Made by a program: the position numbers and the translations under genes
NCBI RefSeq assembly: GCF_000374485.1
Contig: NZ_KB894493.1
Span: 1 to 64,000 of the forward strand
Reading direction: 5' to 3'
DNA length: 64,000 nt
Origin: Algicola sagamiensis DSM 14643
GTDB taxonomy: Bacteria > Pseudomonadota > Gammaproteobacteria > Enterobacterales > Alteromonadaceae
Shown here: positions 37,612 to 46,172 of the stretch, in pieces
Numbering within the stretch: position 1 is the first letter of the stretch
Layout: the number at the start of each line of letters is the position of its first letter
The notes under the pieces: model-generated
The model's database searches: none
The model's input: the letters and a program-made list of their open reading frames with translations, nothing else
Told to the model about the DNA's origin: nothing

Positions 37612-39598
37612 AATTCACCAAAACGCACATACATTGTGGGGGTTCATCATTTGCCAGTGGATGGTGATTTATTTTTACATGGAGCCTGTTTCCTATGCAA
37701 CGATCGGACTTACAATTCTACTTCAGGGCTGGGCTGTCGCTGCCACATTGAATAAGTGTCCAAAGCCAGGTAAAAACTTTTTGACTGTGCTCACAATTGT
37801 TTGTGCGTTGATTGTCATCGCTTCGAATATCTCAAAGCCCATTGATTCATTTTTCAACCTACTGATTATTGGCGCTGTATTGAAACTGTTGACACCGTTA
37901 GATGAAACAGACTTAAAATCTATCTTTCTCATTCACCTTTTCTTGGTCTCGGGAGGGTATGTTTTCCATCAGTCTATCGGAATGGCTTTATTGATCTTGT
38001 TAGCCTTTATCTTGACGGTTTATTTGCACCTTTCCCTCTATACAATCAAATCATCTGCGAAACCAAGGATGAAAATAGCCTTTCGGGTTATTTTTTACAG
38101 TATGCCCGCGACCATGCTGCTTTTCGTCATGATGCCTCGATTGCCCCCGCTATGGTCCATGTTTAACCCAGGGGTCGCAAAGGTGGGTGTCAGCGATAAT
38201 ATGTCCCCAGGCGATATTTCCAATATTGTCAAAGATGATAAACGTGTGTTTAGAGTCGAATTTAATGGCGCTGTGCCTGATCAAAGTCAACTCTATTGGC
38301 GAACGCTCATATTGGAAGATTTTGATGGCCGTCGATGGTCCATGATCCCACGTGGTTCTGTTGGAAAAGGTGTTGAGCACTTTTCGGAAGCTCCAAAGGA
38401 TGGATTATCCTATCGAGTTATTGCAGAACCAACGCAACAGTCATGGGCTTATGCATTGGACGCACCTTTATTGCAAAAGGGAGAAGGGCTATTTGTCACC
38501 CGTCATCGAACGTTAATGTATAAAAAGACCTTGGCTGAAAGAAAGTCCTATGAAGTCATATCCTATCAAGATCCGAATGTTCGTAACAAATTCATTCAAG
38601 ATGAATTCTATGAACGGAACCTAAAATTACCTAAGGATTATTCTGATGTGAAGCAATTTACACTGGATATTATTGGTCAGGAAAAAGATGAAAAGGAAAT
38701 TATCAATAAGGTGCTCAGTTATATTACCAAAGAGGGGTATGTATATACCATTCAGCCACCTTTGATGCAGGATAGTGTGCGTGGCGTTTTATTTACTTAT
38801 AAAAAAGGGTTTTGTGCACACTATGCTTCTGCCATTGCCGTAATGATGAGAAGTATTGGGATCCCAGCCCGTATTGTGACAGGCTATCAAGGAGGAAAGT
38901 GGAATCCAACCGGGAAATACTTGGATGTTAGCCAAACACAAGCCCATGCCTGGGTCGAAATATGGTCTGAGAAGTATGGCTGGCTCCATATTGATCCAAC
39001 TGGCGCGATTGCCCCATCACGTGTTGAGAGTAGTCTTGAAACTGCGCTCGAAGCCTCAGGGGAGCTGAATGAATACCTTGGTTATTCACCTGAAATATAT
39101 AAATTTACGCAAAATAAATTTTTTACAACTGTCAGTAACTGGATGTCATCGGTTGATTTCTATTGGACAGCCTGGGTACTTACCTATGATGATAAGAAAA
39201 GAGATAGCTTTTTAGATGCTTTGAGTGATCTAAAGAATTGGTTATCGTTCATTAAATACTTCATTGGCCCGCTGATTATCTTTGGGGTCCTTTGGTACGC
39301 CTATCGCAGGTTTCAAAAAAATAAGCATTTATCTGTGGAAGAAAAAATCCTTCGATACATTATACATTTGCAAAAGCTACTCGATACTCCAAGGGAGCAG
39401 GGAGTAACACTGGCAGCTTATATCGACAGGTTACAGTATGTTTTTCCGGAGTTTTCAGACCGATTAAAACATCTCGAACGATATTGTACGCTCGTACTAT
39501 ACGGTACAGTTGAGATACAAGAAAAACTATCTGCATTAAAGCAGGTTTCCAAACAGATAAAAGCTTTGGAAAAAGATGTAAAGCAGCTTGACTCATAA
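37604..39598 (+). CDS. TgpA-like membrane transglutaminase
   Basis: A 664-aa protein with N-terminal hydrophobic helices (about 10-185), a periplasmic transglutaminase-like domain and a further helix near 555-575, the TgpA architecture. The catalytic triad can be placed: C404 in GFCAHYASA, H448 in HAWVEIW, D464 in HIDPTGA. It overlaps the DUF58 gene by 8 bp. The MoxR/DUF58/transglutaminase trio is common in gammaproteobacteria; P. aeruginosa TgpA is essential, but the substrate is not known. The 3' end overlaps the convergent gene by 6 bp. Confidence 0.92.
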   Translation: MLKIHQNAHTLWGFIICQWMVIYFYMEPVSYATIGLTILLQGWAVAATLNKCPKPGKNFLTVLTIVCALIVIASNISKPIDSFFNLLIIGAVLKLLTPLDETDLKSIFLIHLFLVSGGYVFHQSIGMALLILLAFILTVYLHLSLYTIKSSAKPRMKIAFRVIFYSMPATMLLFVMMPRLPPLWSMFNPGVAKVGVSDNMSPGDISNIVKDDKRVFRVEFNGAVPDQSQLYWRTLILEDFDGRRWSMIPRGSVGKGVEHFSEAPKDGLSYRVIAEPTQQSWAYALDAPLLQKGEGLFVTRHRTLMYKKTLAERKSYEVISYQDPNVRNKFIQDEFYERNLKLPKDYSDVKQFTLDIIGQEKDEKEIINKVLSYITKEGYVYTIQPPLMQDSVRGVLFTYKKGFCAHYASAIAVMMRSIGIPARIVTGYQGGKWNPTGKYLDVSQTQAHAWVEIWSEKYGWLHIDPTGAIAPSRVESSLETALEASGELNEYLGYSPEIYKFTQNKFFTTVSNWMSSVDFYWTAWVLTYDDKKRDSFLDALSDLKNWLSFIKYFIGPLIIFGVLWYAYRRFQKNKHLSVEEKILRYIIHLQKLLDTPREQGVTLAAYIDRLQYVFPEFSDRLKHLERYCTLVLYGTVEIQEKLSALKQVSKQIKALEKDVKQLDS

Positions 39599-40156
39599 GT
39601 GATGCTGAGCAAGAAAATCTAACTGGAGATGCAGTACACCTTGATGGATGAGCTTTTCCGCATTGAGGCTCATCCAGAAAGTTGATTTATGATCCCGTTT
39701 GACACGGGATCGTTTTCTCAAATCGTTCACAAAATTGGTGTAGAACTGCTTGGATGCCTCAGGCGCTGGTTGCATACATTGTTTTGTCGTAGACCAGTAA
39801 TTTGCAGCATAGTTAATATAGCCAAGTCCAGCATATCGACGTCCATCCTTCATCAGTTCTCCTGTAAAATAAAAATCGACTGTTGGCCCACCTTTTTTTG
39901 GTGATATATAAAAATACGTTCCTTCTTCTGGACTATCAACTTGATCAATCACGAGCGGCTCATGAGTCCAGTTTTCATGAAGTAAATAATAGTGCTTTGC
40001 ATTTTCCGCACTTTGAAATTCCTCAATGGAATGAAGCCGCTCGATTTCATTTGTTGGGTAGTGACGATCTGGAACAAGGCAAATATTGTCCTTAAAAAAT
40101 TCAAGAACCAGTTGGTTCATATCTTTATCTGTCAAAATAAGCTTTGTTTGTGCCAA
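39593..40156 (-). CDS. Hypothetical protein
   Basis: A 187-aa soluble protein, not recognised. It has no signal peptide. It is acidic near the N-terminus (LTDKDMNQLVLEFFKDN), with a central beta-rich stretch (GTYFYISPKKGGPTVDFYFTG near 75-95) and a basic segment RKRSRVKRDHKS near 148. The convergent TgpA gene overlaps its stop codon. The start rests on the first ATG; a GAGG-type site sits ~10 bases upstream (TGAGGCTGCTGC on the minus strand). Confidence 0.65.
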   Translation of the reverse strand: MAQTKLILTDKDMNQLVLEFFKDNICLVPDRHYPTNEIERLHSIEEFQSAENAKHYYLLHENWTHEPLVIDQVDSPEEGTYFYISPKKGGPTVDFYFTGELMKDGRRYAGLGYINYAANYWSTTKQCMQPAPEASKQFYTNFVNDLRKRSRVKRDHKSTFWMSLNAEKLIHQGVLHLQLDFLAQHHL

Positions 40157-40290
40157 TGCAGCAGCCTCATGATTGAAATGGCAATCGCCATGGATACTTC
40201 TTTTGTTTGAGTATAGCGATGTTTGTATTTTAGAGACAAATCATTGCAAAAGCTTACAGATTTTATATTTAAAATAAACTTATTAATTAT

Positions 40291-40316
40291 CAATAGAATA
40301 GAAATTTTTTCTATTG
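40291..40316. promoter_or_regulatory. Inverted repeat upstream of the multicopper oxidase gene
   Basis: CAATAGAA and TTCTATTG form an 8-bp perfect inverted repeat 84-109 bp upstream of the oxidase ATG, within A/T-rich sequence. It could be an operator or a weak hairpin. No CueR-type site is recognised. Confidence 0.35.
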
Positions 40317-40399
40317 GAGTTCAGTATAAAGTCTTATATTTCATCCCACTTATTTCGATTAGGGTGTAAAAACGTTTTACTCTGAAAGGTTTAAGTTTT

Positions 40400-41974
40400 A
40401 TGGATCGCAGAAAATTTTTAAAATACGGGACAATTGGTGTATCTGGTGCGGCAATTGGCGCAACTGGTTTTTATTCAAAAAGTGCCTCACAAATGCTGAC
40501 TTCAAAGCAAACGAAATCTCTTGATGGTTATCAACATATTATGATCCCACCACTGATCGAATACCCGTATTCAACGACATATCGATTACCGACTTTTTAT
40601 GTGCATCAGTCGACGCATATGTTCTTCGATGAACAGTCTTCCACAGCTGTTGCGATGTCCAGCATGCTGTACCCAACAACCTATATGGCCCCAACAATCA
40701 AATTAAAACGCGGGGATAGGGTGGATTTTGAAATTAAAAATATGATGAATGAAGCCACGACCAATCATTGGCATGGTATGCATATTCCTGGTCCAATTGA
40801 TGGGGGACCACATCAGGAAATTTCCCCGCATGGGACTTGGGAATTTTCAATGAATGTCGAGAATGAGGCCAGTACTTACTGGTATCATGCACATACTTGT
40901 AAAAAGACGGCAGTCCAAGTCTATAACGGTCACTTTGGTATGTTGATTGTAGAAGACCACAATAGTGAATATCTCTCTCGCTTTATGGGCTTACCAGATA
41001 TTTATGGTGTGAATGATTTTCCAATCATGATCCAGGATAAAAACTTCGACAAGAATGGTCAGCAAATTTATGATACCCGAGGGACAAATGTCATGGTTGG
41101 TGAATACATTACAGTCAACGGGATGACAAACCCTTTCATTTCTGTCTCCCCAGGTTGGAACCGATTTCGTCTTTTAAACGCCTCCAACACCCGGGTGTAT
41201 AACCTTTCCTTTAAAGATGGCCTTGAGTTCTACCAAATTGCTTCTGACGGCGGTTTTTTGAATCGCCCTGTGCTGATGAAAAGAAGCTTCTTATACCCAG
41301 GCGAGCGGATTGAAGTCATGTTGAATTTTGAAAATTACGAAGGGGGAATTTTCGATATGGAAGCGATGACCATTCCACCAGTCCCTGGCCAGGATCCCAC
41401 TCAACCTGTTCTTCGTTTTGCCGTGAATCAATCGGTTCCGGTCCCTGCTGCTTTACCCGAAAATCTGCGTGTTACTGTACCGCAAATCGATTGGGAGGCT
41501 TATGCAGCAAGTGCACCAGCGGTCAGTCGAACGCTGCATATGGACAGAAATGACGAGGAAACTGAATACTATATCAATAAGAAAATGTTCGATATGAATG
41601 TGATCAACATAACAATCCCGAAAGGTGAGTGGGAAACTTGGCAGGTCACTTCTGCATTTGGTGCGCATCCATTTCATGTGCATGCATGTTCATTCATCAT
41701 TTTATCCTTGAATGGTGAGGAGCCGACCGAAGAACTCAAAGGGTGGAAGGATGTCATGAACCCAACCCTTCAGCATGTTGATCACGATAAGGTTGTTTCA
41801 GCCAAAATTATGATGAAGTTTGATAAAACAACACACCGAAACCAGGAATCAATCGAAGCTGGAGAAGCCGGAGCGTATAGTTTAGAGCATCACGCTCCAT
41901 ATATGTACCACTGTCATATTCTTGAACATGAAGACCTAGGGATGATGGGGCAGTTTAGTGTTGTGGAAAGCTAA
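40400..41974 (+). CDS. Tat-exported multicopper oxidase
   Basis: A 524-aa three-cupredoxin-domain oxidase. The N-terminus MDRRKFLKYG is a twin-arginine signal, so the protein is exported folded. Copper ligands are seen in all four motifs: HWHGMH (H123, H125), YWYHAH (H163, H165), HPFHVH near 417, and HCH-x3-H-x4-M (504-515) with the type 1 copper cysteine 505 and axial methionine 515. This supports true oxidase activity, in contrast to FtsP-like relatives that lack copper. A CueO-like role in copper tolerance is possible but unproven; the usual methionine-rich CueO insert is not evident. Confidence 0.92.
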   Translation: MDRRKFLKYGTIGVSGAAIGATGFYSKSASQMLTSKQTKSLDGYQHIMIPPLIEYPYSTTYRLPTFYVHQSTHMFFDEQSSTAVAMSSMLYPTTYMAPTIKLKRGDRVDFEIKNMMNEATTNHWHGMHIPGPIDGGPHQEISPHGTWEFSMNVENEASTYWYHAHTCKKTAVQVYNGHFGMLIVEDHNSEYLSRFMGLPDIYGVNDFPIMIQDKNFDKNGQQIYDTRGTNVMVGEYITVNGMTNPFISVSPGWNRFRLLNASNTRVYNLSFKDGLEFYQIASDGGFLNRPVLMKRSFLYPGERIEVMLNFENYEGGIFDMEAMTIPPVPGQDPTQPVLRFAVNQSVPVPAALPENLRVTVPQIDWEAYAASAPAVSRTLHMDRNDEETEYYINKKMFDMNVINITIPKGEWETWQVTSAFGAHPFHVHACSFIILSLNGEEPTEELKGWKDVMNPTLQHVDHDKVVSAKIMMKFDKTTHRNQESIEAGEAGAYSLEHHAPYMYHCHILEHEDLGMMGQFSVVES

Positions 41975-41990
41975 GGCTATTGTCAATGGT

Positions 41991-42019
41991 GCCTCCTGCT
42001 CGCAACTTGAGCAGGAGGC
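41991..42019. terminator. Terminator after the multicopper oxidase gene
   Basis: GCCTCCTGCTC pairs perfectly with GAGCAGGAGGC over a 7-base loop. Only a weak T-rich tail (GATTTATC) follows. Confidence 0.75.
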
Positions 42020-42132
42020 GATTTATCATGACAAAATTGTATCTTTGACGTACCGAATATTTATACAAAAATTAAACATGAAGTAATAAGAAATAAATAA
42101 TATGTAAACACCAAGTTGAAAGGAAAGATACA

Positions 42133-43656
42133 ATGAAATTGAGCAAACTCGCGATCGTTTTGAGCGCAAGTCTTTCGGCAAAACAACTTTACGCCGAGCC
42201 GCTGTGGATCACAACAGACAGAGATGCTGAACATCTCGTTACCGAGCTCCAAGGAAAAATCCTGCCCACATCTTCATTATTTAATCAGCCAATTTATATT
42301 GCAGAAATTGATGAAAGTCAGCTCAACGCGCTTTCTCGTCGAATGCACACTGAAAAGAATCGATGTGGTGGTTTTATGGTACACACGTCCCTGGCATCAG
42401 CAATGCAGGCAACATCAATGCCTGAACAAATGGCAAACTTTGATCCGCCTCCTATTACTCAAGATGAACGCGTGAATAAAGCAGTTGCCACTTTATCCGC
42501 GCAGAATATCGTTGATACCATTCAAACCCTGTCCAGTTACACGAATCGTTACTATTCCACATCCCATGGTGAAAAAGCAGCGAAATGGATCAAAGATGAC
42601 TGGGCATCTCTTGCAAGTGGTTTATCTTGGGCAAATGCTGAATTGTATGATCACTCGTGGCGACAAGACTCCGTCGTTTTAACACTCACAGGTAGCAAGT
42701 ATCCAGATGAAATTATTGTGATTGGGGGGCACCTTGATTCCACATTAAATCGTGGTACCAGTGAAAATAGCCGTGCACCCGGTGCAGATGATGACGCATC
42801 AGGCATTGCAACGATTCGTGAAGCGCTGAGAGCTTTTCTAACACTGAAAGAGCAGCCGCTTCGCACGTTAAAATTTATGGGATATGCAGCTGAGGAAATC
42901 GGGCTTCGTGGTTCGAATGATATTGCATCCAACTATCGTAATAATGAAAAAGATGTCAAAGCGGTCATGCAATTGGATATGACCAATTATAAGGGCAGCA
43001 GTAAGTCAATGTATTTTATGACAGATTATACGGATAGCAATCTGACTAACTATTCGAAGTCGCTTATGGATCATTATTTCCCAAATATTGAACATGGCAC
43101 CAGCCGTTGTGGTTATGGCTGCTCAGATCATGCATCTTGGAACCGAAAAAGTTATTCAGCAGTTATGCCATTTGAAGCTTCAATGAGCAATTCAAACCCA
43201 AGAATTCATACCACAAACGATACCTTGTCGAATTCGGATACAACAGGCGCCCATGCACTCAATTTTGCAAAACTTGCAACTGCCTATTTGGTGGAGCTGG
43301 GCTTTGCTGACGGTGGAGATAATCCAGACCCAGATCCGGATCCGGATCCAGATGGAAAGATAAAAAATGGTGAACCGGTGATCGTTGATGGGAACCGTGG
43401 GAGCGAAACCTATTATTATATCGAAGTGCCATCAGGCGTGAGTCAGCTCACAGTTGAAACATCAGGTGGTTCAGGGGATGTTGACCTCTATGTTCGATTT
43501 GGTCAAAAGCCAACACGAAACGACTACGAATGCCGCCCATATAAGTGGGGTAATAATGAAACGTGCCAAATCTCAAATGTAAAAGCTGGGAAATATCACA
43601 TTATGCTCAGAGGCTATAGCACATATAGTGATGTAAAGCTTGTCGGTAAACATTAA
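42133..43656 (+). CDS. Secreted M28 leucine-type aminopeptidase with C-terminal PPC domain
   Basis: A 507-aa secreted zinc aminopeptidase close to the Vibrio/Aeromonas AAP group (M28E). It has a signal peptide ending near YA-EP (residue 21), a propeptide (about 23-110) and a catalytic domain (about 115-395). Zinc ligands and the catalytic glutamate: H200, D219, E254/E255, D282, H359. C326 and C330 in RCGYGC fit the known disulfide. A PDPDPDPDPDG linker leads to a C-terminal PPC domain (about 405-507), usually cleaved on maturation. AAAGGAAAG precedes the ATG. It stands alone between two terminators. Confidence 0.95.
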   Translation: MKLSKLAIVLSASLSAKQLYAEPLWITTDRDAEHLVTELQGKILPTSSLFNQPIYIAEIDESQLNALSRRMHTEKNRCGGFMVHTSLASAMQATSMPEQMANFDPPPITQDERVNKAVATLSAQNIVDTIQTLSSYTNRYYSTSHGEKAAKWIKDDWASLASGLSWANAELYDHSWRQDSVVLTLTGSKYPDEIIVIGGHLDSTLNRGTSENSRAPGADDDASGIATIREALRAFLTLKEQPLRTLKFMGYAAEEIGLRGSNDIASNYRNNEKDVKAVMQLDMTNYKGSSKSMYFMTDYTDSNLTNYSKSLMDHYFPNIEHGTSRCGYGCSDHASWNRKSYSAVMPFEASMSNSNPRIHTTNDTLSNSDTTGAHALNFAKLATAYLVELGFADGGDNPDPDPDPDPDGKIKNGEPVIVDGNRGSETYYYIEVPSGVSQLTVETSGGSGDVDLYVRFGQKPTRNDYECRPYKWGNNETCQISNVKAGKYHIMLRGYSTYSDVKLVGKH

Positions 43657-43666
43657 GCCTACACTA

Positions 43667-43693
43667 AAGTAAGAAGCATCATGCTTCTTACTT
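43667..43693. terminator. Bidirectional hairpin between M28 and Sel1 genes
   Basis: AAGTAAGAAGC and GCTTCTTACTT pair over ATCAT. It serves both convergent genes and overlaps the last codons of the minus-strand gene. Confidence 0.8.
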
Positions 43694-44185
43694 GCTCTTC
43701 AGATAGCAAAAATTCAAGTCATGGATTTCTTCATATCGGGTCGCTGCGAGTTTATTCGCCTGACTAATTTCTGATGATGTCATATAGCGCTCTACACGCT
43801 CCATTGCGGCTGTTGCTTCTGGACAGCTTTGACTCGCAGCTAAAGAGAGCCAACTATAACCGTGATATAGACTTTTCGGCACACCTTTCCCTTGGGTAAA
43901 CATGATCCCAAGATAAAATTGAGATTTTGTATGCCCTTTCATCGCAGCACGCCGGAACCATTTCGCTGCCTTCATGAATTCAGACGTTTTATATTCATAT
44001 AGGGCGGTTTGAAAGCACTTATGGTCGGAAAAGTACTGTTCTTCTTCCGCTTTTTTATCCAGCCGATCATTCAGCTTAAGAAGCAGCTCAACAATAGTGA
44101 CTTCAATATCCTTAAATGATAAATGTGACGCATCTCCGTTGGCTGAATTCTGTATATCTGATTGTGTTAAAGTTAATTTTTCCAT
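43688..44185 (-). CDS. Sel1/TPR repeat protein
   Basis: A 165-aa soluble protein with Sel1-like repeats, marked by AAKWFRRAAMKGHTKSQFYLG and GVPKSLYHGYSWLSLAASQS (about 75-120). The N-terminal 60 residues are acidic with a helical stretch (VTIVELLLKLNDRLDKKAEEE). Such proteins mediate protein contacts; the partner is unknown. An ATG three codons upstream (44194) is an alternative start; neither has a clear ribosome binding site. Confidence 0.75.
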   Translation of the reverse strand: MEKLTLTQSDIQNSANGDASHLSFKDIEVTIVELLLKLNDRLDKKAEEEQYFSDHKCFQTALYEYKTSEFMKAAKWFRRAAMKGHTKSQFYLGIMFTQGKGVPKSLYHGYSWLSLAASQSCPEATAAMERVERYMTSSEISQANKLAATRYEEIHDLNFCYLKSK

Positions 44186-44287
44186 GGGAAGCATTATGGG
44201 TTAGGGAATGAAAACCATTCAAAAAATGATCATGGATGGTCTATATTTTAGTTCAGGAATAAATCACTGATACAGTCAGAGGAAGAA

Positions 44288-44473
44288 ATGATGGAAGAAA
44301 AATCAATTTCGCTCGAAGCGCTTCGGCATCAACTGGATGGATTGGAGAAACAATTGGAGGAGAGTGAGTTTACGACAAGGGAAAAAACAAGCCTTGAACG
44401 TGCGATCCATGATTTATCTAACGATGTTCACCTTCTCAGTGAAGCCTTACAACCAGATAGTGACCCAGAGTAA
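44288..44473 (+). CDS. Small coiled-coil protein
   Basis: A 61-aa, strongly charged helical protein with heptad spacing of leucines (LEALRHQLDGLEKQLEESE) and an acidic tail. GAGGAAG lies directly before the double ATG, which supports real translation. No family is recognised. It is the first of two small plus-strand genes in a row. Confidence 0.6.
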   Translation: MMEEKSISLEALRHQLDGLEKQLEESEFTTREKTSLERAIHDLSNDVHLLSEALQPDSDPE

Positions 44474-44527
44474 ATCTTCCGATAGAATAGCGCTCCTCTT
44501 CAATCGGTTTCATTCTACAGGAGATAT

Positions 44528-44722
44528 ATGTCGCATAATATCGCAAGCTGGCCAGCAGAAAAACGCCAAGAAAGCCAATGGGATTACCAGACTGCACTTT
44601 GGGCACACCAAGTGAAAAAAGGACAAACCAGCCGGGAAAATGTGATTATGGAGATCCTGGAATATCCTGACGAACAGCAAGTCATTCTTACACAAAAGTT
44701 TGAAAATTACCTTACGATGTGA
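44528..44722 (+). CDS. Small protein, DUF3283-like
   Basis: A 64-aa soluble protein. CAGGAGATAT gives a near-ideal ribosome binding site before the ATG. The layout (WPAEKRQESQWDYQTALWAHQVKKG, then a helical end with YLTM) resembles the short DUF3283 proteins of Vibrio and relatives, but this is a weak resemblance made by eye. The function is unknown. Confidence 0.6.
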   Translation: MSHNIASWPAEKRQESQWDYQTALWAHQVKKGQTSRENVIMEILEYPDEQQVILTQKFENYLTM

Positions 44723-44804
44723 AGGGTTGCGCTAAGGAAAAATGAAAAAAGAAAAGAGACCGCGATGCGATCTCATTTTTCCCATTTTTTATTATTTATC
44801 GTTT

Positions 44805-44993
44805 TTATGGTGTGTAGCTTTCCATTGCTTCCGTCAGCTTTTGAACTTCCATTTTCAATTGATTTAATGAAGTTTGGTGTCCACATGTGCAAAGGAACAG
44901 TTCCTGATGTTGTATCCAGTAAATGCTCCGACGGTGAGGTTTTCCACAATGCGCGCATTCAAACTCGGTGATCAAAAAGTCTTCTAGTTTCAT
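44805..44993 (-). CDS. Small zinc-ribbon-like protein
   Basis: A 62-aa protein with two CxxC-like knuckles: CAHCGKPH (about 13-20) and CTCGH (about 34-38), spaced as in a zinc ribbon, then a short amphipathic helix (LNQLKMEVQKLTEAM). It overlaps on the opposite strand another frame at 44765-44971 that lacks a ribosome binding site. AAGGA lies 11 bases upstream of the ATG. The role is unknown; nucleic-acid or protein binding is plausible. Confidence 0.65.
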   Translation of the reverse strand: MKLEDFLITEFECAHCGKPHRRSIYWIQHQELFLCTCGHQTSLNQLKMEVQKLTEAMESYTP

Positions 44994-45310
44994 GTGTTTT
45001 ACATCCTTCAGGAAGAGTTAAATGCGATGGATATAACAAAAGTGTCATAAAGCATGGTTAGATTAATGCATTTGTCCCGCTTCTGATATCAACTGAAATC
45101 ACTGTTTACAAAAATTAACATGGTACTTAATGATTAAATTCTGAATGAATTCTTTTTGTGATAATATCTCAAAAATAATATCACCGAACGTAATATTATT
45201 TCAGATGCATACGTTTGAGTGTTAGAATCTTTAGAAGAACAGCAGTTCCGGATCCACTGTTCATCGAGCAGTTGACGTAGTAAACGAAAGTTGTGAAAGT
45301 TGGGTTATCC
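44994..45310. other. Intergenic region upstream of ribA
   Basis: It contains a possible sigma-70 promoter, TTCTGA (45139-45144), 17 bases, TAATAT (45162-45167), and a GAACAG/CTGTTC inverted repeat at 45238-45263. No FMN riboswitch pattern is recognised. No gene is seen. Confidence 0.45.
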
Positions 45311-45910
45311 ATGGCAACAGTAAGAGCAAGAGCATCAATCAAAATCGGCCCACAGAGTGATATTCCAGTCGATATTGTTTCATTTCATGATTTGCGATCA
45401 GAGAGTGAGCATGTCGCAATCATTTTTAATAAGGCGGATCAGCAATCAAATAGTCCATTAGTTCGACTCCATTCAGAATGTTTAACTGGCGATGTTTTCC
45501 ATTCGTCCCGCTGTGATTGTGGAGAACAACTCGATGAAACTATCGAGCGAATGCGCCACCAAGGTGGTATCCTTCTTTATCTTCGACAAGAAGGGCGGGG
45601 CATTGGTCTCTATAACAAACTTGATGCTTATGTCCTACAGTCTCAAGGCATGAATACCTACGAAGCAAATAATCACTTAGGCTTTGGTGATGACTTAAGA
45701 GAATTTGATGAGGCCGCAGAAATGCTCCGCGCATTGGGTATTGCTTCGATTCGCCTCATCACAAACAACCCACGAAAACAAAAAGCCCTCCAAGACTGTG
45801 GTATCAAAATCGAAAAGGTCGTCTCCACAGGCGTCCATATCAAAGATGGGAATGAGCATTACCTCAAAACCAAGGCTAAAATTGGCCAACATAAAATGTA
45901 TTTTGATTGA
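45311..45910 (+). CDS. ribA: GTP cyclohydrolase II
   Basis: RibA converts GTP to 2,5-diamino-6-ribosylamino-pyrimidinone phosphate, the first step of riboflavin synthesis. The 199-aa protein has [20 protein letters not shown] with zinc cysteines C57, C68 and C70, the catalytic stretch [19 protein letters not shown], and [12 protein letters not shown]. The ATG at 45311 aligns best with E. coli RibA (196 aa); a GTG six codons upstream is possible. It stands alone, without other rib genes, and is followed by a terminator. Confidence 0.94.
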   Translation: MATVRARASIKIGPQSDIPVDIVSFHDLRSESEHVAIIFNKADQQSNSPLVRLHSECLTGDVFHSSRCDCGEQLDETIERMRHQGGILLYLRQEGRGIGLYNKLDAYVLQSQGMNTYEANNHLGFGDDLREFDEAAEMLRALGIASIRLITNNPRKQKALQDCGIKIEKVVSTGVHIKDGNEHYLKTKAKIGQHKMYFD

Positions 45911-45928
45911 TTTCTAACTTCCTTGATT

Positions 45929-45952
45929 AAGCTACCAATCAATTGGTAGCTT
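45929..45952. terminator. Terminator after ribA
   Basis: AAGCTACCAAT and ATTGGTAGCTT form a long perfect stem with a 2-base formal loop, then TCCTC. It is an efficient-looking hairpin with a short T-run. Confidence 0.75.
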
Positions 45953-46141
45953 TCCTCACGAATTGAATCGATTGCACTCTCAAATTAACTACCAAACTCA
46001 AATTAACTTTCAAAACAGTATAGATTTATCTCTAAGTTTTCCCTATTTCACTTCCTTGCTTGATAACGTTCAAATGAGATTTGAAAGGCGATGGTTGCCC
46101 TGTAGGCTGTCGATGACGACTCTCCATCAATTGGATGAAAG

Positions 46142-46163
46142 CGAGGCTTCAAACGAAGCCTCG
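46142..46163. terminator. Terminator after the dicarboxylate symporter gene
   Basis: CGAGGCTTC and GAAGCCTCG pair over AAAC. On the minus strand CTTTC follows, ten bases beyond the symporter stop codon. Confidence 0.8.
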
Positions 46164-46172
46164 TAAATCTGG

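Noticed and set aside
44337-44615. 92-codon plus-strand frame overlapping the small coiled-coil gene
   Set aside because: It runs in a different frame through two better-supported small genes and has no ribosome binding site.
45000-45310. FMN riboswitch before ribA
   Set aside because: None of the conserved FMN-element blocks could be recognised; only a possible promoter and a short inverted repeat are present.
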